Assembly (NCBI RefSeq): GCF_944323605.1
Contig: NZ_CALUTC010000015.1
Coordinates: forward strand, 1 to 33,996
Source of the DNA: an uncultured Campylobacter sp.
Lineage (GTDB): Bacteria; Campylobacterota; Campylobacteria; Campylobacterales; Campylobacteraceae
Direction of reading: 5' to 3'
DNA length: 33,996 nt
Below the pieces are notes generated by a model. That model saw only the letters and a program-made list of their open reading frames with translations. It ran no database searches and was not told where the DNA came from. Both the position numbers and the translations under genes were made by a program. Positions 17,185 to 24,356 of the stretch are shown here, piece by piece (within the stretch, counting starts at the first letter, position 1; every line of letters starts with the position of its first letter).

Positions 17185-17906
17185 TGCAGAAAATTATACT
17201 TATAACAGGTGCTAGAAAAGGCATAGGAAAATTTTTAGCACAGCATTATCTAGATCAAGGACACATAGTATGTGCGTGTTCTAGAAAAGAGGGTGCGATT
17301 AGCCACGAAAATTACAGGCATTTTATGCTTGATGTAAGCGATGAAATGGCTGTTGTTTCTATGCTAAGAAAGATAAGAAAAGAATTTGGCGGCGTTGATG
17401 TGCTTATAAATAACGCTGGTATAGCTGCTATGAATCACTGTCTTAGCACACCATACAAAAGTCTTGAAGATGTATTTAAAACAAATGTTTTTGGAACTTT
17501 TCTTTTCTTAAGAGAATGTGCTAAGATAATGAGCTTAAACTACAAAAAACAAGAAAAAGCATTTCCTTACAGGATAGTAAATTTTAGCACAGTTGCAACT
17601 CCTTTAAGACTTGAAGGAGAGGCTGTTTATGCTGCTTCAAAATCCGCTGTTATAAACTTAACACAAACTTGTGCGAAGGAGTTAGCTCCTTTTGGAATCA
17701 CTGTAAATGCTATAGGACCTACCCCTATACAAACTGATTTGATAAAAAATATACCTAAGGAAAAGATAGATGATTTGCTTAAAAAACAAGCGATAAAAAG
17801 ACTTGGAAATTTTGATGATGTTTTAAATGCTATAAATTTTTTCATAGATGAAAAAAGCGAATTTATAACAGGTCAGGTATTATTTTTAGGAGGCGTTTTT
17901 GAGTGA
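17184..17906 (+). CDS. Short-chain dehydrogenase/reductase (FabG-like)
   Basis: A 240-residue classical SDR: NAD(P)-binding TGARKGIG at 8-15, LDVS at 49-52, NNAG at 77-80, and the catalytic S136, Y149 and K153 (YAASK). R11 after TGA favours NADPH, as in FabG. The family's usual role with an ACP is reduction of a 3-ketoacyl thioester. Placed between a carrier protein and an AMP-ligase, it most likely reduces the carrier-bound acyl group or its precursor; the real substrate cannot be read from sequence. The C-terminal GQVLFLGG matches FabG-type SDRs. It overlaps the following gene by 8 bases. Confidence 0.88.
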   Translation: MQKIILITGARKGIGKFLAQHYLDQGHIVCACSRKEGAISHENYRHFMLDVSDEMAVVSMLRKIRKEFGGVDVLINNAGIAAMNHCLSTPYKSLEDVFKTNVFGTFLFLRECAKIMSLNYKKQEKAFPYRIVNFSTVATPLRLEGEAVYAASKSAVINLTQTCAKELAPFGITVNAIGPTPIQTDLIKNIPKEKIDDLLKKQAIKRLGNFDDVLNAINFFIDEKSEFITGQVLFLGGVFE

Positions 17907-19242
17907 TTTTGTATCTCCTTTTTTACAAAAAATTGATTTGGTAGATAAAAAAAATCTTGCACTTATTTATGAAGATTTGAGCTTTACTTATGAGGAACTT
18001 ATAAGGCTTGTAAAAGAGAAAATTTCTTTGCTAAAAGATATAGATAAAAGGTATATTTTAGGAGTTAGAGGCGATTTTGATATAGACAGTATTTCTTTTT
18101 TACTAGCTTGTGTTGAGTTAAAAAGGATAGTAGTTCCGTTTATAAAAGATGACAAAATAGATGAAAAGATAAGAGAAGCTGGAATTTACGCACTTTATGA
18201 GGATAAAGAGCTGAAATTTTATGAGGAAAATGCAAATTTTAAGCACGATTTTATAAATGAACTCATCAAAAAAGATGAGGCAGGGCTTATACTTTTTTCA
18301 AGCGGTAGCACAGGTAAACCAAAGGCTATAGTTCATAGCCTAGATAAATTGCTTTTGCCCTTTTTAGATAAAAAAGCAAAAAAGATGAATATCTTGCTTT
18401 TTTTGATGTTTGATCATATAGGCGGACTTAATACCCTTTTTAACTGCTTAAGCCTTGGAGCTTGTGGCGTTGCTATAAAAGATAGAAAAAATGTAGAGCT
18501 AATAGCATCTTGCATACAAAAGTATAAAATCGCCCTACTTCCAGCCTCACCATCGCTTTTAAATTTATTTTTACTCTCAAATTTAAAACAAAGATATGAT
18601 TTAAGCTCACTAAAGCTAATAACTTATGGCACGGAAAAAATGCCAGAAAGTTTGCTAGAAAGGCTAAAGAATGAATTTAAAAAGGTTCGTTTTCATCAAA
18701 CCTTTGGCACAAGCGAGGTAGGCATAAATCAAACAAAAAGCTATGAAAACTACATAAAGCTTGAAAATGTGGAGTATAAGATAGTAAATGATGAGCTTTT
18801 TTTAAAGAGCAAAACCCAAAGTCTTGGCTATCTAAACGCTGATAATGCGGTTTTTGATGAGGATGGGTATTTTGCCACAGGGGATTTGGTGGAGCTTAAG
18901 GAAATTAACGGCGAGCAGTATCTAAAGATAATCGGGCGAAGCAAAGAGCTTATCAATGTAGGAGGAGAAAAAGTTCTGCCGCAAGAACTCGAAGCTGTGC
19001 TTTTGGAGCTTGATTTCGTGAAAGACTGTCTAGTTTATGGCAAAGCTAATGCCTTAACAGGACAAATGGTCTGCGCTAAGATAGTCTTAAAAGATGAGGA
19101 AAAAAGGGATATGTTTGAGTTTAAAAAAGAGATAAAAAGCTTTTTAAAAGCTAAAAAAATAGCTGCTTTTAAAATACCTGCTAAGATTGATTTTGTAGCT
19201 GAGCTTAAGATAAGCTCTAGATTTAAAAAGGTAAGAAAATGA
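17899..19242 (+). CDS. AMP-dependent acyl/aminoacyl ligase (ANL superfamily)
   Basis: Activates a carboxylic acid with ATP and would load it on the carrier protein at 16888. ANL motifs in the 447-residue protein: P-loop SSGSTGKPK (134-142), QTFGTSEVG (267-275), ATGDL with D329, IGRSKELINVGGEKV (345-359) at the hinge, and a lysine-rich end where the catalytic lysine is expected. It is shorter than acyl-CoA synthetases because the N-terminal part is reduced, as in ligases that serve stand-alone carrier proteins. Start is TTG at 17899 with a perfect AGGAGG (17888-17893) five bases before it, inside the end of the SDR gene. Substrate unknown. Confidence 0.87.
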   Translation: MSDFVSPFLQKIDLVDKKNLALIYEDLSFTYEELIRLVKEKISLLKDIDKRYILGVRGDFDIDSISFLLACVELKRIVVPFIKDDKIDEKIREAGIYALYEDKELKFYEENANFKHDFINELIKKDEAGLILFSSGSTGKPKAIVHSLDKLLLPFLDKKAKKMNILLFLMFDHIGGLNTLFNCLSLGACGVAIKDRKNVELIASCIQKYKIALLPASPSLLNLFLLSNLKQRYDLSSLKLITYGTEKMPESLLERLKNEFKKVRFHQTFGTSEVGINQTKSYENYIKLENVEYKIVNDELFLKSKTQSLGYLNADNAVFDEDGYFATGDLVELKEINGEQYLKIIGRSKELINVGGEKVLPQELEAVLLELDFVKDCLVYGKANALTGQMVCAKIVLKDEEKRDMFEFKKEIKSFLKAKKIAAFKIPAKIDFVAELKISSRFKKVRK

Positions 19243-21050
19243 AAAAAATTGTCCTGCTTGGGGCTTCGAATTCTTGTATGCCCTTTAGACTAAATTCTGG
19301 GCTCTCTAGTGTAGAAGGTGTTGAACTTGTTAATTTATCTATGGGAGCCACTGGATCACTAAGCAAGATGAGAGCAATTTTTCATGAAGAAGAGGTAAAG
19401 CATTTACAAAGTGCTGATTTAATAATACTTGAGACAAATATTTGTGATTTTGGTATAGTATATCATACTAAATGGCATACAAGGCAGTATTTTATAAACT
19501 TGATACAAGGCTTGTATGAAGAGCTTTATAAGCTAAATACAAAAATTTTAGTCCTGCTTTTACCAAATTCTAATGTGAAAAATAACGAAATAAGTTTAGA
19601 AATAGATATAGCAAATATCCATAGTTTTTTTTGTGATAAATATGGCTTTAATTATATAAATGTGCTTAAATACTACCTAGAAAATGATATTAACTACTTT
19701 TTTACCCTTTGCACAAAGGATAATAATCATCAACTAAAAAGTATAATGTTTGATCTTGGCTTAAATATAGCTAAAAATTTAGATAGGTTTTTATATCCCA
19801 AAAAACTAGACTTAAAAAAGCAAGATATAAAATACAAGCTCTTAAGTCCAAAAGATATGAAGCTTACAAAAGGTGAGCTAAAAGAAAAAAAGATAATTGC
19901 TAGTAAACAAAAAGCCTATGTGCTAGATAAAAATACAGCCTTTAAGATAGCAAAAGAGTATAAGGGCTATAAAATTCTAGGTTTTACTTCTTATAATTTT
20001 GATAAAAAACTTGATTTGTCCAAATGGTGGCTTTCTTCTAGTATTATCTTTAAAAACAAAGACAAGGAATTTATAGTCTCATCTAATGTTCATTCTTATT
20101 TTCAGCCCTTTAAAGATAGCTTTATAATAGATGATGAAACTTATGTATGCTTTAATGAGGATAATAAAAGATTAGATCAAGGAAATTTTCACGAGAAAAA
20201 TTTTATAGATTATTTTGCACTTGTAGATATTTTATTAGTAAAGGGTGAATTTAAAGCTGATGAGATAGCTTTTAATGAGAATTTTATAAAGACTTCAAAA
20301 GAGTATGATTTCTTACACCTATACCCTAATGCTGTTTTTTATAAAGAATTAATCGAGGATTTTTTAAATAATGTTTTTTCTAATGCAAATATAGAGAGCT
20401 TAAAACGTATAGTTAATGAGCAAAAGGCTCATTTAGAAAATGAACTTTCAAACTTAAAAAACGAAAATACTTCCTTAAAAGAAAGTCTAAACTCACCAGA
20501 ACAAAAAGAAAAAATCTTAAATATTAGGTTTTTAGAAGAAAAGGTAAAAAGAAAAGAACTTAAAAATAAGATACTAGAAAAAGATTTAGGCTTTACTCAT
20601 GAGGATATATTGCAAAGTAAAATTCTAAATCAAAAAGTAAAAGATTTAGAAAAGCTTTTATCAAGCATTCAAAGACCTCAAGCAACTATCTACACAAGTG
20701 CAAAGCTTAGGGTGCAAAATCACCTAGCTTATAAACTTGGACAAGCATTAATAGAAAATTCAAAAAGTATAAAAGGTTATATAAGACTGCCTTATGTCTT
20801 ATCTTATATAAAAGATAAACATAAAAAAGAACAAAAGATATATAATGAAAAGATAAAAGATAATCCTTCTTTAAAATTACCTCCTTTAGAAAGTTATCCT
20901 GATTATAAAGATTCTTTAAGAGAAAAGAACTGCATTACATATAAATTAGGAGAAGCTTTGATAGAAAATATGAAACGGGGGGGGGCATTGAAATATATAA
21001 GATTTATGAAAGATGTGCGTAGGATAAAAAAAGTTTTTAAAAAAGTTTAA
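19239..21050 (+). CDS. SGNH-fold protein with coiled coil and glycan-transferase-type tail
   Basis: A 603-residue four-part protein. Residues 1-190 have the SGNH hydrolase/acyltransferase set: S10 in GASNS, G36, N67 in ETNICD, and D161/H164 in DNNHQ. Residues about 200-380 are a beta-rich domain I cannot name. Residues about 385-475 form a coiled coil. Residues 495-603 form a tail with two copies of YKLGxALIEN, a module seen on Campylobacter capsule and sugar transferases. Genes of the same general build in C. jejuni capsule loci include phase-variable transferases. There is no signal peptide. It overlaps the AMP-ligase by four bases (ATGA), so it likely uses or trims the acyl group made by the cluster. 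A G9 tract at 20977-20985 lies 22 codons before the stop. Confidence 0.75.
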   Translation: MKKIVLLGASNSCMPFRLNSGLSSVEGVELVNLSMGATGSLSKMRAIFHEEEVKHLQSADLIILETNICDFGIVYHTKWHTRQYFINLIQGLYEELYKLNTKILVLLLPNSNVKNNEISLEIDIANIHSFFCDKYGFNYINVLKYYLENDINYFFTLCTKDNNHQLKSIMFDLGLNIAKNLDRFLYPKKLDLKKQDIKYKLLSPKDMKLTKGELKEKKIIASKQKAYVLDKNTAFKIAKEYKGYKILGFTSYNFDKKLDLSKWWLSSSIIFKNKDKEFIVSSNVHSYFQPFKDSFIIDDETYVCFNEDNKRLDQGNFHEKNFIDYFALVDILLVKGEFKADEIAFNENFIKTSKEYDFLHLYPNAVFYKELIEDFLNNVFSNANIESLKRIVNEQKAHLENELSNLKNENTSLKESLNSPEQKEKILNIRFLEEKVKRKELKNKILEKDLGFTHEDILQSKILNQKVKDLEKLLSSIQRPQATIYTSAKLRVQNHLAYKLGQALIENSKSIKGYIRLPYVLSYIKDKHKKEQKIYNEKIKDNPSLKLPPLESYPDYKDSLREKNCITYKLGEALIENMKRGGALKYIRFMKDVRRIKKVFKKV

Positions 21051-21095
21051 AGTATAAATTAGGGTAGAGGGGAGTTAAAAGAAAGGAAAAGCAAA
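20721..21095 (+). repeat. Inverted repeat copy A (3' end of the SGNH gene)
   Basis: The last 109 codons and roughly 40 bases after the stop are repeated in opposite orientation at about 22700-23068. The encoded 109-residue tails differ at only two positions (Q/L and S/A); the DNA differs by a handful of bases. After the stop the match weakens to an AAAGTATAAA...TTAGG-like stretch. The pair encloses the NDH-2 gene. Confidence 0.85.
20977..20985 (+). repeat. G9 tract in the SGNH gene
   Basis: Nine G inside MKRGGAL. In this length the frame runs on for the full tail. G10 would give an 11-residue altered tail ending at a TAG, and G8 a stop two codons on, so slippage changes only the last 20 or so residues. 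Such tracts are the classic Campylobacter phase-variation element. Confidence 0.85.
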
Positions 21096-21132
21096 TTAAA
21101 GATTTTTGATTAAAAAATTTGACTAGATTTGC

Positions 21133-22398
21133 TTAATTGCTAGTCCTATATCTGAATTGTCCCTTTTTAAACACCATTGAAAAACCGCCCAAAGAAAAAA
21201 GCCACCTGTTTTCTATGGTATTTTTTATGAAAGCTGCCAACTCTCCTGCGAGTCTTTTGCCATAAACTATACCGACTCCGTCAGTATGCCCTATAGAACA
21301 AACAGTTCCTCTGTGTTTAAACACAAAAGGCTTTTTAAAATCTTTTCCTTTTAAGGTTTCGCTTAGCATAAGCGCCACAAAATCTCCCATTTGTGCTGAA
21401 AGCTGTGCTGTTGGTGCGTGTATGGCGTCTTTTGTAGTAGGGTGCGCACTATCGCCCACAACAAAAATATTTGGATACTCAAAGCATCTTAACTGATAAT
21501 CAACCTCGATTCTACCTTTTATATTTTTTATATTTGATTTTTCTATTATGTCGCTACCTTTTACTCCGGCACTCCAAAGTATCGTATTTGCTTCTATCTT
21601 TCTTGTTTGTCCGTCTTTTTCGACCAATACTCCATCTTTAAAGACCTCTTTTACACTTCCTCCATTTATGATTTCCACTCCGTATTTTTCTAGCTTTTTA
21701 GTAGCTTTATCGCTTAGATACTCGTCAAATATAGGCAAAATTCTAGGACTTCTACCTATGCAAGTTATTTTTGGTATGTTTTTATCTATGCCGCATATTA
21801 GGCAAAGCTCCTCTATCTGCGATGCTAATTCGGCTGCAAATTCTATACTAGTAAAACCTGTTCCACAAACCGCTATACTTAAATCTTTTGTATCTTTAGT
21901 ATGTATAAAGTCTTTAAATTTATTTTCTATATTTTTGGTAAGCTTTAAAGCCTCATTTAAAGATGATAGCTTGTAAGCGTATTCTTTTACTCCCGGTGTT
22001 CCAAAGCTATTTGGTCTAAAACCTAGTGCTATTACTAATATATCATATTCGTATTTTCCACCATTTCCATAAACACAGTTTGATTCTGGCTCAAGTTTTT
22101 TTATCTTATCTTTTACAAATTTCACCTTATCAGCATCTAATACTTTTCTGTAATAAATCCTTGCTTTTCTAGCTGAAAGTGTCCCTACAGCAACCTTATG
22201 TAAAAGCGTTGTTTGGTAGTGATAATCGTGCTTGCTAATTAATGTGATTTCTGGCTTATTATCTGTGTTAAAATTTACAAGTCTTTGCAGACCTAAGGCG
22301 GTTTTTAAGCCTCCGTATCCTCCTCCTATTATTAAAATTCTAGGATTTTTTGGTAGATTGAGTTTTGGTAATTCTTGTCTTTCATCCTCTTTTTGCAT
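21133..22398 (-). CDS. Type II NADH:quinone oxidoreductase-like FAD protein
   Basis: A 421-residue pyridine nucleotide-disulfide family flavoprotein of the NDH-2 type. It has an FAD-binding Rossmann motif IIGGGYGGLKTA near residue 24, an NAD-binding GTGFTSIEFA at about 178, ATG-equivalent ALGFRPN near 125, and a second FAD motif VVGDSAHP near 305. No redox-active CxxC pair is present, as expected for NDH-2 rather than disulfide reductases. It would pass electrons from NADH to menaquinone without proton pumping. It is flanked by the inverted repeats of the SGNH and glycosyltransferase genes. Its own promoter is at 22444-22449. No substrate evidence beyond the family. Confidence 0.85.
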   Translation of the reverse strand: MQKEDERQELPKLNLPKNPRILIIGGGYGGLKTALGLQRLVNFNTDNKPEITLISKHDYHYQTTLLHKVAVGTLSARKARIYYRKVLDADKVKFVKDKIKKLEPESNCVYGNGGKYEYDILVIALGFRPNSFGTPGVKEYAYKLSSLNEALKLTKNIENKFKDFIHTKDTKDLSIAVCGTGFTSIEFAAELASQIEELCLICGIDKNIPKITCIGRSPRILPIFDEYLSDKATKKLEKYGVEIINGGSVKEVFKDGVLVEKDGQTRKIEANTILWSAGVKGSDIIEKSNIKNIKGRIEVDYQLRCFEYPNIFVVGDSAHPTTKDAIHAPTAQLSAQMGDFVALMLSETLKGKDFKKPFVFKHRGTVCSIGHTDGVGIVYGKRLAGELAAFIKNTIENRWLFSLGGFSMVFKKGQFRYRTSN

Positions 22399-22443
22399 AC
22401 TTAGCCCTTTATATACTTTACTTTTTTATTAATACAGTGATTT

Positions 22444-22449
22444 ATTATA
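22444..22449 (-). promoter_or_regulatory. -10 element of the NDH-2 gene
   Basis: TATAAT on the minus strand 46 bases before the ATG at 22398, with a T-run upstream. AAAGGG lies just before the start codon. Confidence 0.6.
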
Positions 22450-22738
22450 ACTTAAAAAAATATATATTTATATCTAAAATCTAAATTTTACCCATTTTTT
22501 ATCTTTATTGTTTAGATTTGAAATTCGATAAAAATGTATCAAAAATGTTAAAAACTAAATATTTTAAAAAGGAATTTTTTTAAAGTTTTCTAAAAATCTA
22601 AAGCTTTTCACTTCCTTTCAAATGTTTTCTTTATTCTATGTAACTTTACACTTTAAGCTTTATCATTTTTTATTTTAAAGTCTTTTAACTTTAAGTTTTA
22701 ACCCTTCTTTAAACTCCATCTCTACCTAACTTTATACT
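22450..22738. other. AT-rich intergenic stretch without a gene
   Basis: No open frame with start and ribosome site is seen. It holds a 9-bp inverted repeat AAATCTAAA (22477-22485) / TTTAGATTT (22511-22519), several degenerate ACTTTAAG-like repeats (22640-22745), and the end of inverted repeat copy B (22700-22738). It separates the glycosyltransferase end from the NDH-2 promoter. Confidence 0.6.
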
Positions 22739-23068
22739 TTAAACTTTTTTAAAAACTTTCTTTATCCTACGCACATCTTTCATAAATCTTATATATTTCA
22801 ATGCCCCCCCCCGTTTCATATTTTCTATCAAAGCTTCTCCTAATTTATATGTAATGCAGTTCTTTTCTCTTAAAGCATCTTTATAATCAGGATAACTTTC
22901 TAAAGGAGGAAGTTTTAAAGAAGGATTATCTTTTATCTTTTCATTATATATCTTTTGTTCTTTTTTATGTTTATCTTTTATATAAGATAAAACATAAGGC
23001 AGTCTTATATAACCTTTTATACTTTTTGAATTTTCTATTAATGCAAGTCCAAGTTTATAAGCTAAATG
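22700..23068 (-). repeat. Inverted repeat copy B (3' end of the glycosyltransferase gene)
   Basis: Minus-strand copy of the 109-codon tail and post-stop bases found at 20721-21095. The clear boundary is near 23065, just before the HLAYKLG codons; upstream of it the two genes are unrelated, so the tail is a mobile module joined to different catalytic domains. Confidence 0.85.
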
Positions 23069-23962
23069 ATTATGAATTCTAGCTTTTGCTGTGCCAAATT
23101 CTTTTGTAAAATTTAAAAGATTGTTAAGTGAAGATATATGTGTTTGACAGTTATGTAAATTATTATAAATTTCACTGACTATATCTGGTTTGCAGGGGTG
23201 ATACATTTTATTATCAGGTTTTAAAAAAAGCCTATTGTTTAAATCTACGTAATGTGGAGCAAGAGATATATAATGTCCATCATCTGTAAAATTTCTTATT
23301 TTAAACCCATATTTTACAGCTTCAGTTGCACACATAAATTCAGGGTGAAGCCATTGCTTATTCCCGTTAAATTGTTGAAATTTTTGTGTCATTTCTTTGT
23401 ATTTTTCAAAAATATGATTAACAAATCTAGCACTATATCTTTCATTTGAAAATAAGCAACCGTGAAGAAAAACTTTAGAATCATAATATGCCCACTGTGT
23501 GTTAGTAATCCAACACCAAGAAGTTTTATCATAGCTTTCTTTTCTAAAATGAGATATGATAAAGTCTGCATCATCTTTTTTATAAAAATCAAAAAAATCC
23601 TTGTAGTTTGGAGCATTCAAAAAAACATCATAGTCAAAATACCAATAATAATCATAGCTATCAAAGTATTGTTTTGCTATAAACAGTCCATATGTAACGT
23701 TAAACCAAAAATTATATCCCACATCATCAAAATTGTAAAAACCAAGTTCTATATAATCTTGCTGATAAAGCACTAAACACTTTACTTTTGTGCCAAACAT
23801 TTCAAGCTCTTTAATTTTAGTGCTTTTATCATTTTCTACAGCACCATAAGAGTTATTTATCAAAAGCAAAGTATCTACACCACAATTTTGCATTTTAGCA
23901 AATTCGCTTATTATAGCTTCATTTATCTTGTGTGTTCTCATAATAGCCAAAGTTTTTTGCAT
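22739..23962 (-). CDS. Glycosyltransferase-like protein with DXD motif and shared phase-variable tail
   Basis: A 407-residue protein. Residues 1-290 look like a GT-A type transferase: hydrophobic strand start TLAIMRTHK, then YYWYFDYDVFL with the metal/nucleotide-sugar DXD at D110-D112, and a conserved WLHPEF and later histidine-rich segment (GHYISLAPHYVD, HPCKPD). Residues 299-407 are the tail nearly identical to that of the SGNH protein, again with two YKLGxALIEN repeats. It likely adds a sugar to capsule, lipooligosaccharide or another surface glycan; acceptor and donor cannot be read. A G9 tract (22804-22812 on the complementary strand) lies 22 codons before the stop. It has its own promoter with a T14 tract. 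Confidence 0.75.
   Translation of the reverse strand: MQKTLAIMRTHKINEAIISEFAKMQNCGVDTLLLINNSYGAVENDKSTKIKELEMFGTKVKCLVLYQQDYIELGFYNFDDVGYNFWFNVTYGLFIAKQYFDSYDYYWYFDYDVFLNAPNYKDFFDFYKKDDADFIISHFRKESYDKTSWCWITNTQWAYYDSKVFLHGCLFSNERYSARFVNHIFEKYKEMTQKFQQFNGNKQWLHPEFMCATEAVKYGFKIRNFTDDGHYISLAPHYVDLNNRLFLKPDNKMYHPCKPDIVSEIYNNLHNCQTHISSLNNLLNFTKEFGTAKARIHNHLAYKLGLALIENSKSIKGYIRLPYVLSYIKDKHKKEQKIYNEKIKDNPSLKLPPLESYPDYKDALREKNCITYKLGEALIENMKRGGALKYIRFMKDVRRIKKVFKKV
22804..22812 (-). repeat. G9 tract in the glycosyltransferase gene
   Basis: Nine C on the plus strand, equal to G9 in the coding strand, at the same codons (MKRGGAL) and length as the tract in the SGNH gene. The present length keeps the tail in frame. 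Confidence 0.85.
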
Positions 23963-23990
23963 TTTAAACCTTTATATAAGTCTTATTTGA

Positions 23991-24012
23991 ATTGTATCAA
24001 AAAAAAAAAAAA
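23991..24012 (-). promoter_or_regulatory. T14 tract directly upstream of a -10 element, glycosyltransferase promoter
   Basis: On the minus strand fourteen T (plus-strand A at 23999-24012), then GA, then TACAAT (23991-23996). The start of transcription is predicted near 23984, about 22 bases before the ATG. Same layout as the promoter at 16835-16855. Confidence 0.6.
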
Positions 24013-24078
24013 CGAAATTTATATTTCTTAAATTTTGCTTTTGCATAAGGACATTTTTAATCAAAATTTAAGAGCAAC

Positions 24079-24354
24079 TCACTTTTTATTTGCCATTTGA
24101 TATATAAAGGCAAAGACTTCGGCTACAGCCTTATACATACTAGGTGGAATTTCATCTCCGAGATCAAGCTTAGATAAAAGTTCAACTAAGTCCTCATCTT
24201 CTTTTATAGGCACGCCGTGTTCCTTTGCTAAGCTTATCATCTTAGCAGCACTTTCTCCTTTGCCTGTTGCTAGAATTTTTGGCGCACTGTTTTTTTCTTT
24301 ATTATATCCTAGAGCTACGGCTTTTTTTCTCTTTTCTTTAGCCTTTTCTGCCAT
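24079..24354 (-). CDS. FlhB C-terminal-domain paralogue (FlhX-like)
   Basis: A 91-residue protein that matches the cytoplasmic export-switch domain of FlhB downstream of its self-cleavage site: AVALGYNKEKNSAPKILATGKGE, LAKEHGVPIKEDEDLVELL, and DEIPPSMYKAVAEVFAFIYQ. The NPTH cleavage motif is absent and the protein begins just about where the cleaved fragment would start. Stand-alone copies called FlhX in Helicobacter can partly replace the FlhB C-terminal fragment in flagellar export. It starts 2 bases after the stop of the FliK-like gene, so export switch and hook-length factors are paired. Confidence 0.88.
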   Translation of the reverse strand: MAEKAKEKRKKAVALGYNKEKNSAPKILATGKGESAAKMISLAKEHGVPIKEDEDLVELLSKLDLGDEIPPSMYKAVAEVFAFIYQMANKK

Positions 24355-24356
24355 TT

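Noticed and set aside
21089..21134. 8-bp inverted repeat AAGCAAAT / ATTTGCTT between the SGNH and NDH-2 genes as a terminator
   Set aside because: The loop is 30 bases and the stem is AT-rich; it may help termination but is too weak to call.
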